Source of the DNA: Burkholderiales bacterium
GTDB taxonomy: Bacteria > Pseudomonadota > Gammaproteobacteria > Burkholderiales > Burkholderiaceae_E
Reading direction: 5' to 3'
Length of the DNA stretch: 64,000 nt
Assembly (NCBI GenBank): GCA_027487815.1
Contig: JAIYCW010000017.1
Span: 124,001-188,000 of the forward strand
Made by a program: the position numbers and the translations under genes. Shown here piece by piece: positions 54,094 to 64,000 of the stretch; position 1 is the first letter of the stretch; every line of letters begins with the position of its first letter. The notes below the pieces were generated by a model. The model was given only the letters and a program-made list of their open reading frames with translations. It did no database searches and was not told the origin of the DNA.

Positions 54094-54531
54094 ATGAGCG
54101 AAAACACTACCCCTCAAGATCAGGACGCCATGGCCGATGCCTGGGCCGCCGCCATGGATGAGCAACAAGCGTCTGCCGCCCCGGCCAACGCCGTCGAGCA
54201 AGTGCAGAGTGCTGATCATTTGTTTCCTGCAATGAACGCCACCACAAGAGCGCCACAAGACGGGCTCAACGATATCGCCATGATCATGGATATCCCGGTG
54301 CAGCTCACGGTTGAACTCGGACGCACCCGTATCCCCATCAAGCACATTCTTCAGCTGGCACAGGGCTCCGTGATTGAACTCGATGCCCTGGCGGGTGAAC
54401 CGATGGACGTATTGGTGAATGGTTGCCTGATAGCCCAGGGCGAAGTTGTGGTGGTCAATGAAAAGTTCGGTATTCGCCTGACCGATATCGTGACACCGTC
54501 CGAGCGCTTGCGCCGCCTGAATCGGCCATAA
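54094..54531 (+). CDS. fliN: Flagellar motor switch protein FliN
   Basis: C-ring subunit, 145 residues. An acidic/Ala-rich N-terminus (about 1-55) precedes the SpoA domain with IPVQLTVELGRTRIPIKHIL and VNEKFGIRLTDIVTPSERL. Length and layout match FliN of enterobacteria (137). Confidence 0.96.
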   Translation: MSENTTPQDQDAMADAWAAAMDEQQASAAPANAVEQVQSADHLFPAMNATTRAPQDGLNDIAMIMDIPVQLTVELGRTRIPIKHILQLAQGSVIELDALAGEPMDVLVNGCLIAQGEVVVVNEKFGIRLTDIVTPSERLRRLNRP

Positions 54532-54562
54532 GACCTCCCTAAGCCACTGCAGCCCCTAAATC

Positions 54563-54931
54563 ATGTCCCAAGACTTCAGTATCTGGAATAGCTTGCTCAG
54601 CTTCATTGTTGTGCTGGTTTGTATTCCGCTTGCCCTGTGGCTCTATAAACGCACGCAGCTGCAACGCAAGGGCAGCAATGCCCAGTTGCGTGTGATCGAA
54701 TCGATTGGCGTAGGTACGCGAGAGCGGGTTGTCTTGATTGAAGCCTGCGGCGAGAAATTGCTGATTGGGGTATCGGGTCAATCCGTACAACTGCTCAAGC
54801 CTGCTGCGATCAACCACACGCTTGTGGGAGCCTCGAGCCAAGACTTCGCAGCCCAATTACTGCGCGCAAGCCAGGTTGATCCAGCAAACATCTCGCCTAT
54901 TCAGGGCACTCAACCCATAGGTCAGATATGA
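54563..54931 (+). CDS. fliO: Flagellar export apparatus assembly protein FliO
   Basis: Bitopic membrane protein that helps FliP assemble, 122 residues. One transmembrane helix ([20 protein letters not shown]) then a FliO-type domain with [20 protein letters not shown]. The 31 bp after fliN hold no other gene. It overlaps fliP by 4 nt (ATGA). Confidence 0.92.
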   Translation: MSQDFSIWNSLLSFIVVLVCIPLALWLYKRTQLQRKGSNAQLRVIESIGVGTRERVVLIEACGEKLLIGVSGQSVQLLKPAAINHTLVGASSQDFAAQLLRASQVDPANISPIQGTQPIGQI

Positions 54932-55689
54932 ATCTCTTGCGCTCAATCACTGCTCTTGTGCTGTTCGCAGCACTCGGAGCGATGACCCCTGAGGCCTTGG
55001 CCCAGGCTGCTGGTGGCTCAGTGGCCTCGGTGCAAGCGACCCCAGGGCCTGGCGGCTCAACGACCTATTCCGTGCCGATCCAGACGCTGCTTCTTTTCAC
55101 CGCTCTGTCGTTTCTTCCAGCGGTGCTGCTGCTCATGACCAGCTTTACCCGAATCATCATTGTGCTCTCGCTGTTGCGCCAGGCGCTTGGTCTGCAAACC
55201 ACTCCGCCCAATCAGGTGCTGGTCGGCATGGCTCTGTTCCTGACTTTTTTCATCATGGCCCCCACTCTGGACAAAATCCATGATGAAGCCTTCAAGCCCT
55301 TCAGCGAAAACAAGATTGGGTTTGCAGAGGCTGCCACCAAAACTGCCGATCCGCTAAAAGCCTTCATGCTCAAACAAGTCCGGGAAGCAGACCTTGCCTT
55401 GTTTACCAAGCTCTCCAAATCCGAGCCCGTTGCCAAACCTGAAGACTTACCGATGAAAGTCATCGTCCCGGCGTTTGTCACCAGCGAACTCAAGACAGCT
55501 TTTCAGGCCGGCTTCATGGTGTTCGTGCCCTTTCTGATCATCGACCTGATCGTCGCAAGCGTATTGATGTCGATGGGCATGATGATGCTTTCACCCGTGC
55601 TTGTTGCCTTGCCTTTCAAGCTCATGCTTTTTGTTCTTGCCGATGGCTGGAATCTGCTGATGAGCTCACTGGTTGCCAGCTTCAACTAA
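54928..55689 (+). CDS. fliP: Flagellar export gate protein FliP
   Basis: Export-gate core subunit, 253 residues. Cleavable signal peptide (to about residue 25, TPEALAQA). Family blocks [20 protein letters not shown] and [19 protein letters not shown], and the C-terminal helices [15 protein letters not shown] are all present. Overlaps fliO by 4 nt; fliQ follows after 47 bp. Confidence 0.97.
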   Translation: MNLLRSITALVLFAALGAMTPEALAQAAGGSVASVQATPGPGGSTTYSVPIQTLLLFTALSFLPAVLLLMTSFTRIIIVLSLLRQALGLQTTPPNQVLVGMALFLTFFIMAPTLDKIHDEAFKPFSENKIGFAEAATKTADPLKAFMLKQVREADLALFTKLSKSEPVAKPEDLPMKVIVPAFVTSELKTAFQAGFMVFVPFLIIDLIVASVLMSMGMMMLSPVLVALPFKLMLFVLADGWNLLMSSLVASFN

Positions 55690-55736
55690 ACAAAGCGCTT
55701 TCCAAAAGCTCTAGCACCTATCCAGGATCCAGACCG

Positions 55737-56009
55737 ATGACTCCAGAAACCGTAGTGAACTTTGGCCGCCAGGCCATGGAAATGATGCTGATTACCAGCG
55801 CACCCGTATTGATGGTGGCGCTGGTGGTTGGATTGGTAGTGAGCCTGTTTCAGGCGGTTACACAAATCAACGAAGCCACCCTGTCCTTTCTGCCCAAGCT
55901 GGTCGCCGTGGTCGTCACCATCGTGATTGTCGGGCCATGGATGTTGACCATGCTCACCAACTATATCCGCCAGGTGATCGGCTCACTGGCCACGGTAGCA
56001 GGCGGCTAA
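55737..56009 (+). CDS. fliQ: Flagellar export gate protein FliQ
   Basis: Two-helix export-gate subunit, 90 residues (usual about 89). Contains VNFGRQAMEMMLITSAPVLM then VALVVGLVVSLFQAVTQINE and the charged cytosolic loop ATLSFLPKL. It is 5 bp before the fliR start. Confidence 0.96.
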   Translation: MTPETVVNFGRQAMEMMLITSAPVLMVALVVGLVVSLFQAVTQINEATLSFLPKLVAVVVTIVIVGPWMLTMLTNYIRQVIGSLATVAGG

Positions 56010-56014
56010 GACTC

Positions 56015-56776
56015 ATGGTGCAGATCAGTGATGCTCAAATGCTGGCATGGTTGAGCACCTTTCTGGCCCCGCTGTTTCGAGTGCTGGGTCTGTTCATCAG
56101 CGCTCCTGTGCTTTCCAACCGCGCATTTCCGATGCGGGCGCGAACCGCACTCGCCTTGATGATCACCCTATGCTTGGTGCCGGATGTCACCGTGCCTGCT
56201 GGCTGGTCCATTGGAAGTTCCAATGGCATCTTCGTATTGGTCGTCGAACTTGTTGTGGGCTTGAGTTTGGGTCTGGTCGCGCGATTGGTATTCGCAGCAT
56301 TCGAGTTCGCAGGCGAAGTCATTGGTTTGCAAATCGGCCTGTCATTCGCTGCATTCTTTGATCCCACTATTGGCGCAGCCAATCCAATGACCCGGATTAT
56401 TCATACCCTGGCCCTGCTGGCTTTCGTAGTTTTGAATGGACCGCAGATGCTGATTGCCGCAGTGGCACACAGTTATAGCGTGATACCAATCATGGGCGAT
56501 GGCCTGACCACCGCCAAGGCTTGGAATATTGTCGAAGCAGGCTCGGGCATTTTCAGCACCGGGCTCGCCATTGCCATGCCTTTTGTTGCTTTGCTGTTGA
56601 TTATCAACGTCGTGCTGGGCGTTGTTTCGCGCATCGCGCCGCAGATGAACGTGTTTGCGGTGGGATTCCCGATCACTATCGGAGCCGGGCTAGTGCTGGT
56701 TGCGGTTGGCATTCCCCTGATCGAGGCGCCGCTTGCACGCCTGACCGAAACCATGCTGGGCACCTTGCTGCGTTAG
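56015..56776 (+). CDS. fliR: Flagellar export gate protein FliR
   Basis: Export-gate subunit, about 253 residues from the ATG at 56015; the frame is open upstream inside fliQ, but that sequence is not FliR-like. About six hydrophobic helices, with [20 protein letters not shown] and [20 protein letters not shown] being family motifs. Tail-to-tail 4-nt overlap with cheB. Confidence 0.96.
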   Translation: MVQISDAQMLAWLSTFLAPLFRVLGLFISAPVLSNRAFPMRARTALALMITLCLVPDVTVPAGWSIGSSNGIFVLVVELVVGLSLGLVARLVFAAFEFAGEVIGLQIGLSFAAFFDPTIGAANPMTRIIHTLALLAFVVLNGPQMLIAAVAHSYSVIPIMGDGLTTAKAWNIVEAGSGIFSTGLAIAMPFVALLLIINVVLGVVSRIAPQMNVFAVGFPITIGAGLVLVAVGIPLIEAPLARLTETMLGTLLR

Positions 56777-57963
56777 ACCCGGCCGGAAAACCCCGCCCCT
56801 TCACGCAAACGGTTAATCAGGCGCTGGCTAATCGCCTGCAAGGGCAGGCTCTCATGAACACCACCCGCAGCGACCGCTTCGCGTGGCATGCCATAGACCA
56901 CGCAGCTCGCTTCATCCTGGGCAATATTAAAAGCACCTGCCTCTCGCATTCGGCGCATCGCTGCAGCTCCGTCGCCGCCCATCCCTGTGAGCATAACCCC
57001 GGTTGCGTTACCTCCCACCACGCGTGCGACCGAGTCAAACATCACCTCGACCGACGGCTTGTGGCGGTTTACCGGCTCGGTATCGAGCAAACGCAATACA
57101 TAGTTTGCGCCGCTGCGCTCAACCACCATATGCATGCCACCCGGTGCAATATAGGCATGGCCAGGTAACGCGCGCTCGCCGTCCACCGCCTCCGACACTG
57201 CCATCTTGCAAAGTGTATTCAGACGATCTGCAAAGCTGCGGGTAAAGCCTGCTGGCATATGCTGGGTAATCAATACGGCGGGAAAATCGGCGGGCAACTG
57301 GGTCAGCAGCTCGCGAATGGCTTCGGTGCCACCGGTCGAGGCTCCTACCGCAATCAGCTTTTCGGTTGATACGCGCGCCTTGCTTGCTGGTGCTGCTGGC
57401 CGGCTGGCAATCATCCCCGGGGCCACCGCACTCAAACGCTTTTCCGCAACCGCGGGTTCATTGGCGCTTATACCGGCAGGCACACGGGTAACGATTGGCG
57501 CAGCTGCTTTTGCAGGAGCACCGGAAAGTGCCGCTGCAGCAGCCGCAGAGCGCCTGGTGAGCTTTGCGCTGGCGGCAATACGGATCTTCTCAGTGATCTC
57601 CGCCGTGGCCAGTTGCATACCTTGCGCAATGCCAAGTTTGGGCTTGGCCACAAAATCAATCGCGCCGAGCTCCAGCGCACGAATCGTGATCTCCGCGCCG
57701 CGCTCGGTCAGGGTCGAAATCATCACTACTGGCGTGGGCCGCAGGCGCATCAGCTTTTCCAGGAAATCCAGGCCATCCATGCGTGGCATTTCAACATCCA
57801 GGGTGATCACATGAGGATCGGTTTCGCGAATCAACTCGCGAGCCTGATAGGGGTCATGCGCTGCGCCGACACATTGCATATCGGGCTGGGAATTGATCAT
57901 TTGCGTCAGCACGCTGCGCACCAGCGCAGAATCATCCACCACCACTACCTTGATCTTGCTCAT
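56773..57963 (-). CDS. cheB: Chemotaxis protein-glutamate methylesterase CheB
   Basis: Receiver plus methylesterase, 396 residues. Receiver pocket Asp10-Asp11, phospho-acceptor Asp56 ([10 protein letters not shown]). An Ala-rich linker (about 140-200) is longer than in E. coli CheB (349 residues). Methylesterase domain: active Ser in GASTGGTEA, His in TQHMPAGF, Asp in [10 protein letters not shown]. Last gene of the cheA-cheW-mcp-mcp-cheR-cheD-cheB operon; 24 bp after cheD. Confidence 0.96.
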   Translation of the reverse strand: MSKIKVVVVDDSALVRSVLTQMINSQPDMQCVGAAHDPYQARELIRETDPHVITLDVEMPRMDGLDFLEKLMRLRPTPVVMISTLTERGAEITIRALELGAIDFVAKPKLGIAQGMQLATAEITEKIRIAASAKLTRRSAAAAAALSGAPAKAAAPIVTRVPAGISANEPAVAEKRLSAVAPGMIASRPAAPASKARVSTEKLIAVGASTGGTEAIRELLTQLPADFPAVLITQHMPAGFTRSFADRLNTLCKMAVSEAVDGERALPGHAYIAPGGMHMVVERSGANYVLRLLDTEPVNRHKPSVEVMFDSVARVVGGNATGVMLTGMGGDGAAAMRRMREAGAFNIAQDEASCVVYGMPREAVAAGGVHESLPLQAISQRLINRLREGAGFSGRV

Positions 57964-57987
57964 GACTGCCTCAGGATCATATATCCA

Positions 57988-58596
57988 CTAAAAAAGTTCG
58001 ACTTCGCCAGCCATCGAAGCGCTGCTTTTTGCTTTCGCAAGGTAAGTGGTCTCGGTGGTCAGCGCGGAGGTTGCTGGCAATTTCTTCACCATCACCTTGG
58101 CAGACTTTGGAAACATCACCACCTTGCGTGAAACGGTATCCAGCACGTCTCGTGAGACTACGGGAATACGTTCGTCGCGCATGAACTGATCAATGAAGGC
58201 GACGTTTTGCCCACCCACGTTGATCGATCCCAGACCCTGGATCACCGCGCCGCCCCCAAACACCTTGGCCTCAAGACGTTCACGACGCGCCCCCTGGCGC
58301 AATACATTATTGATCAATACTTCCATCGCATTGACCCCATAACGCGCCGAGCTGCCATCACCCGAGGGCAGCAGGAAATGATTCAGGCCACCGACGCCAG
58401 CGGCGCGATCATAAATGCAGGCGGCCACACATGATCCCAGAACTGTCTGAATGGCAATGTCCTCGCGTGCCACGAAGTACTGGCCAGGCATAACCTTCAC
58501 CGCTTCCACACCGAACATCGAATCGAAAAAGAAGAAGCTGGCCTCGCCTTCGGACCGAGGACTCATTTTGAGTGCTTGCAGACGAGTGGAATCCAT
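57988..58596 (-). CDS. cheD: Chemoreceptor glutamine deamidase CheD
   Basis: Deamidates receptor Gln residues, about 202 residues from the ATG at 58596, just 5 nt after the cheR stop; the frame is open further upstream inside cheR but that is not CheD-like. The active-site Cys is in TVLGSCVAACIYD and His in GGLNHFLLP. C-terminus includes INVGGQNVAFIDQFM. CheD with CheZ rather than CheC is the betaproteobacterial pattern. Confidence 0.93.
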   Translation of the reverse strand: MDSTRLQALKMSPRSEGEASFFFFDSMFGVEAVKVMPGQYFVAREDIAIQTVLGSCVAACIYDRAAGVGGLNHFLLPSGDGSSARYGVNAMEVLINNVLRQGARRERLEAKVFGGGAVIQGLGSINVGGQNVAFIDQFMRDERIPVVSRDVLDTVSRKVVMFPKSAKVMVKKLPATSALTTETTYLAKAKSSASMAGEVELF

Positions 58597-58601
58597 CGGC
58601 T

Positions 58602-59447
58602 TTACGGACCGACCCTGCGATAAACCGTACGGCCCTGCAAAAGGAATTTGTCCCGGCAATCGTTAAAACTCTCGGAATGCCCCACGAACAACAGGCCATC
58701 GGGCTTCATAAACTGATGGAAGCGCTCAATCAGCTTAAGCTGGGTGGGGCGATCAAAGTAAATCATGACATTGCGGCAAAACACAATATCGAATTTTTCC
58801 CGCCAGCCCCATTGGGGCTGTATCAGATTAAAGGGCGCAAACTGGACCAGGCGTCGGGTGGAGGCTTGTACTTGCACCATGCCCTCGTTGCGTCCGACGC
58901 CGCGCAAGAAGTGCTTTTGCAGCATGCGGGCATCCAGTCGGCGCACAGCATCCACGGAGTACACGCCGCGCTTGGCCGTCTCGATGACGTTGGTATCAAT
59001 ATCGGTACTCAGCACCGATACCGGATGACGATCACCCAGCGCATCAAGTGCTGTAATTGCAATCGAGTAGGGCTCCTCGCCGGTGGAAGCCGCAGAGCAC
59101 CATATCGATACCGGGCCGGACTGGCCCGCCCGCTCTTTGAGCGCCTGCGCCAGGATGGGAAAATGATAGTCCTCGCGAAAAAACGAGGTCATGTTGGTGG
59201 TGAGCGCATTAACGAAGGCTTGTTCCTCGGCCCCACCACCGTGGCGCAGCAGCCGCATATACGCTTCAAAGCCATCGAGCTGCAACTCGCGGATCCTGCG
59301 GGCCAGCCGGTTGTAAACCATGCTGCGCTTGGAGTCGCTCAGTTGAATCCCCGCGCGCTCATAAATCAAATCCCGTATCTCGCTGAATACCTCATTGCTG
59401 AATGTGTATTCAAGCACTGCAGGGCGATGGGAATCCAGTTGGTTCAA
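58602..59447 (-). CDS. cheR: Chemotaxis protein methyltransferase CheR
   Basis: Methylates chemoreceptor Glu residues, 281 residues. The N-terminal helical domain has AGIQLSDSKRSMVYNRLARR. SAM-binding core: FWCSAASTGEEPYSI-type segment (IWCSAASTGEEPYSIAI), DIDTNVIETAKRGVYS and VFCRNVMIYFD. The DWETF tether on the receptor at 61421-62878 is its likely docking site. 36 bp after the receptor gene. Confidence 0.96.
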   Translation of the reverse strand: MNQLDSHRPAVLEYTFSNEVFSEIRDLIYERAGIQLSDSKRSMVYNRLARRIRELQLDGFEAYMRLLRHGGGAEEQAFVNALTTNMTSFFREDYHFPILAQALKERAGQSGPVSIWCSAASTGEEPYSIAITALDALGDRHPVSVLSTDIDTNVIETAKRGVYSVDAVRRLDARMLQKHFLRGVGRNEGMVQVQASTRRLVQFAPFNLIQPQWGWREKFDIVFCRNVMIYFDRPTQLKLIERFHQFMKPDGLLFVGHSESFNDCRDKFLLQGRTVYRRVGP

Positions 59448-59483
59448 GACCTTGACCTAGTTAGTGAGCTTGGACTTAGGGGC

Positions 59484-61421
59484 TTAGCGCTTGAGCTTGA
59501 AACTCGAAACAGTTTTCACCAGACCACGCGATTGCTGATCCAGCACGGTCGCTGCACCGGCAGACTCTTCAACCATCGCCGTGTTTTCCTGGGTCACTCG
59601 CTGCAGATCCGAAATGGCCCGGTTTGCGCTCTCGATACCCTTGGCCTGCTCTTCCGAAGAGTGGCTGATCTCGCCAATCATTTCACTCAGGCGCTTCACC
59701 GAATCCACAACTTGCTGCATGGAATCTCCAGCCTTGTTGACGATTCTCGAGCCCTGGGTGGTTTCCAGCACTGAGCTTTCAATCAGGGATTTGATTTCCT
59801 TGGCCGCTGCCGCCGAGCGTTGGGCGAGATTACGCACCTCGGTGGCCACTACCGCAAAACCGCGGCCCTGTTCGCCTGCCCGGGCCGCTTCAACAGCAGC
59901 GTTCAGCGCAAGAATATTGGTTTGAAACGCGATGCCGTCGATCACACTGATGATGTTACCAATCCGCTTCGACGACTGGCTGATGCTGGTCATTCGGCCC
60001 ACCACCTCAGTGACCATTTCGCCCGCGTTCACCGCCAAACCGGCAGATTCATGGGCAAGCGAACCCACCTGCCTGGAATTGTCTGCATTGGTACGTACAG
60101 TCACCGTAAGCTCTTCCATCGCCTGCGCAGTTTGCTCCAGGCTGGCCCCCGATTCCTCGGTGCGCACCGCAAGACTTTGCGCCGCACCGGCCACCTGATT
60201 GGACACGCTGCCAATCGCGTCACCTGCCACCCGGATATCTCCGACCACTACCGAGAGTTTTTCACTCATCGCATTCAGAGCCACCGCAAGGTCAGCGACC
60301 TCATCGCGCCCTTGCACTTGCATGGGAGAGGACAAGTCGCCCTCACCCACGTATCGGAGTTTTTCCGTAAGCATCACAAAGCCTTTGTGCAGGCTCAGGT
60401 ACACACTGATGAACATCATCGCGGCCAAGGCAAGGCACAACCCCACGACTGCAAGATAGCTGCGAAGCTCATTGTTTTTGGCGTCAATCCGGTTCTGCAG
60501 CAGCTGCTCCAGCTCCTGGTTCCACGCACCGAGAGTGTCCCTTACAGATTCGTTGGTACTGAATACCTCAGCACCAAAACTCTTGGCATCAAACTCGACC
60601 ATGGTGTTTGATCCAGCGCGATCAGCCCATTTATCCACCAGGCCCTGCACGCCACGAACAACCTGCTGAGTAGCGGCCAGCTTTTGGGCAGCTTTCGGAT
60701 TTGCCGCCCGGACCTTAAAAAAATGTAACTCAATCGTTTCAGCTCGAGAGCTGATGTTGGTCAAATTTTTCAACACCTCAGCCCGCGGGCCAAAGCCTGA
60801 CTCGCCGTCATAGGCCCGCAGGAAAACCACCCGACGCAGCTCGATTAACGAATGCATGAGCTGCGGCATCTGAACCAAGACCCCATCCATGAGGTAATAG
60901 GTGTCAGCATCCGGATCGAGCACGAGGCCGGATTTGTCGCCAACATACTCACGAAGCAGCTCAACTGCATTGACCAAGCGTAAATGCGCTCGATCCACTA
61001 GCTCCGGATTGCTTTCAGGCATCGCCTTGATCAAGGCCCAGCTCTTGCGAATCTCAGTAACTACTGCGCCACTCTCCAGGCTCGCTTCGAATTGGGGCTG
61101 CGCGGCTTCGAGCTTGGCCAATTGTGCATCCACTGCGCTGACCGCATCCGGCCGAAGCTTTACGGCAGAGTCAATTTTCGGAAATCTCATTGCGAGATGG
61201 TGCCGATGCAGCGGCAAGAGCAAAGGATCAACAAGGCGCAGATAGTTCGCACCAGTCAGTTCGGCTTTTGCAAAGTCAGTTACCGCCTTATTGGATTGCC
61301 ATGCACCCCAAAGCAGCAAGGCCGTGGGAATAGCCATCAATGCGGCCAGAACCCCAAACTTGGTGGGTAGCCGCATCATCTTCAAAAAATTGGGGCTGGT
61401 TAGTGAAAGCAATTTTTTCAT
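59484..61421 (-). CDS. Methyl-accepting chemotaxis protein with large periplasmic domain
   Basis: Chemoreceptor, about 645 residues from the ATG at 61421, with GGGAGA 7 nt upstream; the stop of the preceding receptor overlaps (TAATG). First transmembrane helix about 23-40, then a mostly helical periplasmic region of about 275 residues, second helix about 322-342 (SYLAVVGLCLALAAMMFISV), HAMP (about 345-395) and the signalling domain with [20 protein letters not shown]. The helical, double-length sensor resembles helical-bimodule or PilJ-type domains, but no ligand can be assigned. It ends in ...SSFKLKR with no CheR tether. Confidence 0.93.
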   Translation of the reverse strand: MKKLLSLTSPNFLKMMRLPTKFGVLAALMAIPTALLLWGAWQSNKAVTDFAKAELTGANYLRLVDPLLLPLHRHHLAMRFPKIDSAVKLRPDAVSAVDAQLAKLEAAQPQFEASLESGAVVTEIRKSWALIKAMPESNPELVDRAHLRLVNAVELLREYVGDKSGLVLDPDADTYYLMDGVLVQMPQLMHSLIELRRVVFLRAYDGESGFGPRAEVLKNLTNISSRAETIELHFFKVRAANPKAAQKLAATQQVVRGVQGLVDKWADRAGSNTMVEFDAKSFGAEVFSTNESVRDTLGAWNQELEQLLQNRIDAKNNELRSYLAVVGLCLALAAMMFISVYLSLHKGFVMLTEKLRYVGEGDLSSPMQVQGRDEVADLAVALNAMSEKLSVVVGDIRVAGDAIGSVSNQVAGAAQSLAVRTEESGASLEQTAQAMEELTVTVRTNADNSRQVGSLAHESAGLAVNAGEMVTEVVGRMTSISQSSKRIGNIISVIDGIAFQTNILALNAAVEAARAGEQGRGFAVVATEVRNLAQRSAAAAKEIKSLIESSVLETTQGSRIVNKAGDSMQQVVDSVKRLSEMIGEISHSSEEQAKGIESANRAISDLQRVTQENTAMVEESAGAATVLDQQSRGLVKTVSSFKLKR

Positions 61422-62878
61422 TAAAAGGTCTCCCAATCATCATCATTCAGGTGGCCAGTTGCAGCAGGCAGACTTGCAGCGGGCTTGGTAACAGGTACGG
61501 TTGCGCTTTGCGCGGGCGGTCGTTGTTCTGGGCGTGCGGCTGCGCGCTCAATGAGCGAAGTCGCGGGGGCGGCCACTGGTGCAGCGGTCTCCGGCGGGCG
61601 CAATACCGGGGTGCGTGAGACGGCCTTGCTCGCACCTGAATTCAACGGGCTTTGAGCGGCAGCGGCCTCCGGTCTGGAGGGCAAGGGCTTGGCTTGCGCG
61701 GGCTTGGCCGAGGGCGTTGTTGCTGCCGCTTTGGGGCCCACCGGTCTTGCGCTGGAGGCGCGGGCACCGCGGAATCGCCCAACTGTCAAGGTCAGCGCCG
61801 CAGCCTGATCTTTCATGCTTTGCGCGGCTGCCGCACTTTGCTCGACCAGCGCCGCATTTTGCTGGGTCATCCCATCAAGCTGGCTGATCGCACTATTGAT
61901 CTGACTGATCTGGGTGCTTTGCTCTTCAGTGGCCGCGCTGATCTCACCAATAATGTCGCTCACTCGACTTACCGAGTGCACGATCTCGCGCATGGTTTGC
62001 GCTGCAGCATTTACCTGGCGGCTACCGGCTTCAACGCTATTGACCGAACCACTGATTAATGTCTTGATCTGGGCAGCAGCTTCGGCCGAGCGTTGGGCCA
62101 GGCTGCGCACTTCGCCAGCAACCACGGCAAATCCGCGGCCCTGCTCACCTGCGCGTGCTGCTTCAACAGCAGCATTCAACGCAAGAATGTTGGTTTGAAA
62201 CGCAATGCTGTCGATCACCGCAATGATCTCAACAATCTCGGAAGAGCTTTGCGTGATGCTGCGCATGGTTTGCTCAACCTCACCCATGACCTCACCACCT
62301 CGCTTGGCCACCTCCGAGGATGAGCGCGCGAGCTGATTAGCTTGCCGTGCGCTTTGCGCGTTGGCGCTCACCGTGTTGGTCATGTTGGCAACACTCGAGC
62401 TGGTTTCCTGCAGATTGGCTGCAGCCGATTCAGTGCGTGCGCTCAGGTCGCTGTTGCCAAGCGCCACTTCCGACGCTGCAGTCTCAATCTGTTCGACCGA
62501 ATTGCGAACCTGATCCATCACCTCCTTGAGACGCAGGCGCAATCCTTCCATCGCCTCGCCCAGCTGCCGAAGTTCAGCCGCGCCACGAGCCAGCACCGGC
62601 TGATCAAGATTATCTTTCTGCATCGCCTGGGCCGCAGACTTTATGTCTTCAACCGGGCGCAATACGCTGCGCAACAAACTCACTATCCAATACAAGGCTG
62701 CAAGTCCTGCGCCCATTCCAATCGCAGCTCCGAACAGCAATTCCTCTTGTTGGGCCGCGAGTTTGTCCCAATGCATGAAGGCCGAGACCAGCGGCCCGCC
62801 CAATGCCGCGATCACCACCAGGAAGGCAATGATCGATATCTGCCCGCGCGCTGAAAGCGCTGCCTTTGGAGATCGCAC
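61421..62878 (-). CDS. Methyl-accepting chemotaxis protein with minimal periplasmic loop and CheR/CheB tether
   Basis: 485 residues. Two transmembrane helices (about 14-34 and 49-70) separated by only about 14 residues, so there is essentially no periplasmic sensor. HAMP about 70-125, then the signalling tip ([20 protein letters not shown]). A Pro/Ala/Thr-rich flexible tail of about 100 residues ends in DDDWETF; residues 481-485 match the pentapeptide that docks CheR and CheB (NWETF in E. coli). Starts 2 bp after cheW. Probably senses inside the membrane or cytosol, or helps adapt other receptors. Confidence 0.94.
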   Translation of the reverse strand: MRSPKAALSARGQISIIAFLVVIAALGGPLVSAFMHWDKLAAQQEELLFGAAIGMGAGLAALYWIVSLLRSVLRPVEDIKSAAQAMQKDNLDQPVLARGAAELRQLGEAMEGLRLRLKEVMDQVRNSVEQIETAASEVALGNSDLSARTESAAANLQETSSSVANMTNTVSANAQSARQANQLARSSSEVAKRGGEVMGEVEQTMRSITQSSSEIVEIIAVIDSIAFQTNILALNAAVEAARAGEQGRGFAVVAGEVRSLAQRSAEAAAQIKTLISGSVNSVEAGSRQVNAAAQTMREIVHSVSRVSDIIGEISAATEEQSTQISQINSAISQLDGMTQQNAALVEQSAAAAQSMKDQAAALTLTVGRFRGARASSARPVGPKAAATTPSAKPAQAKPLPSRPEAAAAQSPLNSGASKAVSRTPVLRPPETAAPVAAPATSLIERAAARPEQRPPAQSATVPVTKPAASLPAATGHLNDDDWETF

Positions 62879-62880
62879 GC

Positions 62881-63372
62881 TCAGGCTCCTACGATGGCCA
62901 TCTCGGGTGACATCAAAAGCTTCTCGATATCCACCAGAATAAGCATCCGATCATTCATGGTGCCCAGGCCCAGAATGTAGCTGGAGTCCACAATTGCGCT
63001 CATCTCGGGGGCATCCCTGACGGTCGATGGATCAAGCTCCAGAACGTCTGACACAGAATCCACCACCATGCCGATGACCCGGCCACCAACATTGAGGATG
63101 ATCACTACAGTGAAGGTGGTGTACTCTGCCTCACCCAATCCAAACTTCAGGCGCAGGTCAATGATCGGCACAATCACGCCACGCAGGTTCACCACACCCT
63201 TGATGAATGCTGGTGCATTGGCAATCCGGGTCGGCTGTTCATAGCCACGGATCTCCTGCACCTTGAGGATGTCAATACCGTACTCCTCTTCGCCCAGACG
63301 AAAAGTGAGGTACTCACGCGGCCGAACTGTAGTGCTGGCGCGTTGTGGGGATTTGGTCATTTCTGCATACAT
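62881..63372 (-). CDS. cheW: Chemotaxis coupling protein CheW
   Basis: Links receptors to CheA, 163 residues. CheW fold motifs: [40 protein letters not shown] and [15 protein letters not shown]. The ATG at 63372 could be replaced by one at residue 5 (MTKSP). 20 bp after cheA, 2 bp before the receptor gene. Confidence 0.97.
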   Translation of the reverse strand: MYAEMTKSPQRASTTVRPREYLTFRLGEEEYGIDILKVQEIRGYEQPTRIANAPAFIKGVVNLRGVIVPIIDLRLKFGLGEAEYTTFTVVIILNVGGRVIGMVVDSVSDVLELDPSTVRDAPEMSAIVDSSYILGLGTMNDRMLILVDIEKLLMSPEMAIVGA

Positions 63373-63392
63373 GGGGAAAGACTCCAGACAAA

Positions 63393-64000
63393 TTAGTGAC
63401 GGGCGCGTTTGACAAGGAAACCGACATCCAGGATGAGGGCCACCCGGCCATCGCCAAGGATCGTTGCACCCGACACACCGGGCACCTTGCGGTAATTGGC
63501 TTCCAGATTTTTCACGACAACCTGTTGCTGACCCACCAGCTCATCGACCATCAGGGCCACACGAATGCCTTCGGCCTCGATAACGATCAGGATGGCGCTT
63601 TGCGGCTCCGAATGCCGGGGCACATTGAACAGATCGTCCAGCGCAAGCACCGGAAGATATTCATCACGCACTTCAATCATGCGATTCGCACCGGCAATGT
63701 GGCGCAGCTGTTGGTTATCGAGTTGAATTGACTCAACCACCGATCCAAGCGGAAGAATGTAAGTCTCCTCAGCAACCCCCACCGACATGCCATCCATGAT
63801 GGCCATCGTGAGCGGCAGCTTCACCGACACGCGCGTACCGATACCTTCGGCCGAATCAAGTTCAACCGTGCCCCCCAGGCTCAGAATGTTGCGCTTGACG
63901 ACATCCATGCCCACGCCACGCCCTGAAACATCGGTAACCGCTTCGGCTGTGGAGAATCCGGGTTCGAAGATAAGCTGCCACACCTCGGCATCGGGCATGT
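63393..64000 (-). CDS. cheA: Chemotaxis histidine kinase CheA, C-terminal part
   Basis: Only the last about 202 residues are in the window; the 5' part lies beyond the right edge. Visible are the end of the ATP-binding domain ([16 protein letters not shown], the G box; [19 protein letters not shown]) and the complete CheW-like regulatory domain ([17 protein letters not shown] to the end). No truncation or frameshift seen. Operon head of the right-edge chemotaxis genes. Confidence 0.96.
   Translation of the reverse strand, partial: MPDAEVWQLIFEPGFSTAEAVTDVSGRGVGMDVVKRNILSLGGTVELDSAEGIGTRVSVKLPLTMAIMDGMSVGVAEETYILPLGSVVESIQLDNQQLRHIAGANRMIEVRDEYLPVLALDDLFNVPRHSEPQSAILIVIEAEGIRVALMVDELVGQQQVVVKNLEANYRKVPGVSGATILGDGRVALILDVGFLVKRARH

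Noticed and set aside
1-64000. Mobile elements, CRISPR arrays, tRNA or rRNA genes
   Set aside because: I looked for transposase-like proteins, direct-repeat arrays and tRNA-like cloverleaf sequences in the gaps and found none. Nearly all sequence is occupied by tightly packed genes.

Overview
The window looks like chromosomal DNA of a flagellated betaproteobacterium, most likely order Burkholderiales. The evidence is the FlhDC master regulator together with FliA (sigma-28), CheD and CheZ side by side, the hrpA-argA-yggX neighbourhood, an MCE lipid-transport operon with an MlaB-like domain fused to the permease, and a moderately high GC content. I cannot name a genus. I saw no IS element, prophage, CRISPR array, tRNA or rRNA.

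Left part (1-12375), housekeeping: the end of an auxin-efflux-family carrier, hrpA, argA, an Fe(II)-trafficking protein, an EamA exporter, a NUDIX hydrolase, a four-gene MCE lipid transporter (mlaE-mlaF-mlaD-lipoprotein) and rpiA. Two divergent gene pairs here (hrpA/argA and NUDIX/mlaE) are each separated by only about 20 bp, centred on a palindromic -10 element. This suggests back-to-back promoters that make leaderless messages.

Middle and right part (12385-64000), an almost complete flagellar and chemotaxis locus. The minus-strand flgBCDEFGHIJKL operon runs on into an HDOD signalling gene and rpiA. Divergent from it are flgA and then flgM-flgN, the latter with a good sigma-28 promoter. Next, on the minus strand, come flhB-flhA-flhF-flhG-fliA plus a soluble chemoreceptor, then motA-motB-cheY-cheZ, then flhD-flhC. 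On the plus strand a first flagellin gene is followed by a HAD-hydrolase/methyltransferase pair, a second flagellin gene, fliD, fliS, a fliT-like gene and a PilZ gene. fliE (minus) diverges from fliFGHIJK, which is followed by fliLMNOPQR. The right edge carries a minus-strand chemotaxis operon, cheA(partial)-cheW-mcp-mcp-cheR-cheD-cheB.

The regulatory hierarchy can be read from the DNA. A perfect CRP-type palindrome lies upstream of flhDC. FlhDC-box-like inverted repeats lie in the flgB/flgA and fliE/fliF divergent regions. Sigma-28 promoters with the correct spacing precede flgM, the first fliC, fliD and fliS, and a weaker one precedes motA. Four clear factor-independent terminators separate transcription units.

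The most interesting points are the HAD-methyltransferase pair between two short flagellin genes (a candidate flagellin-modification system), an FlhG protein that has lost its nucleotide-binding P-loop, a sensorless chemoreceptor carrying a CheR/CheB tether (DWETF), and the palindromic shared -10 elements.
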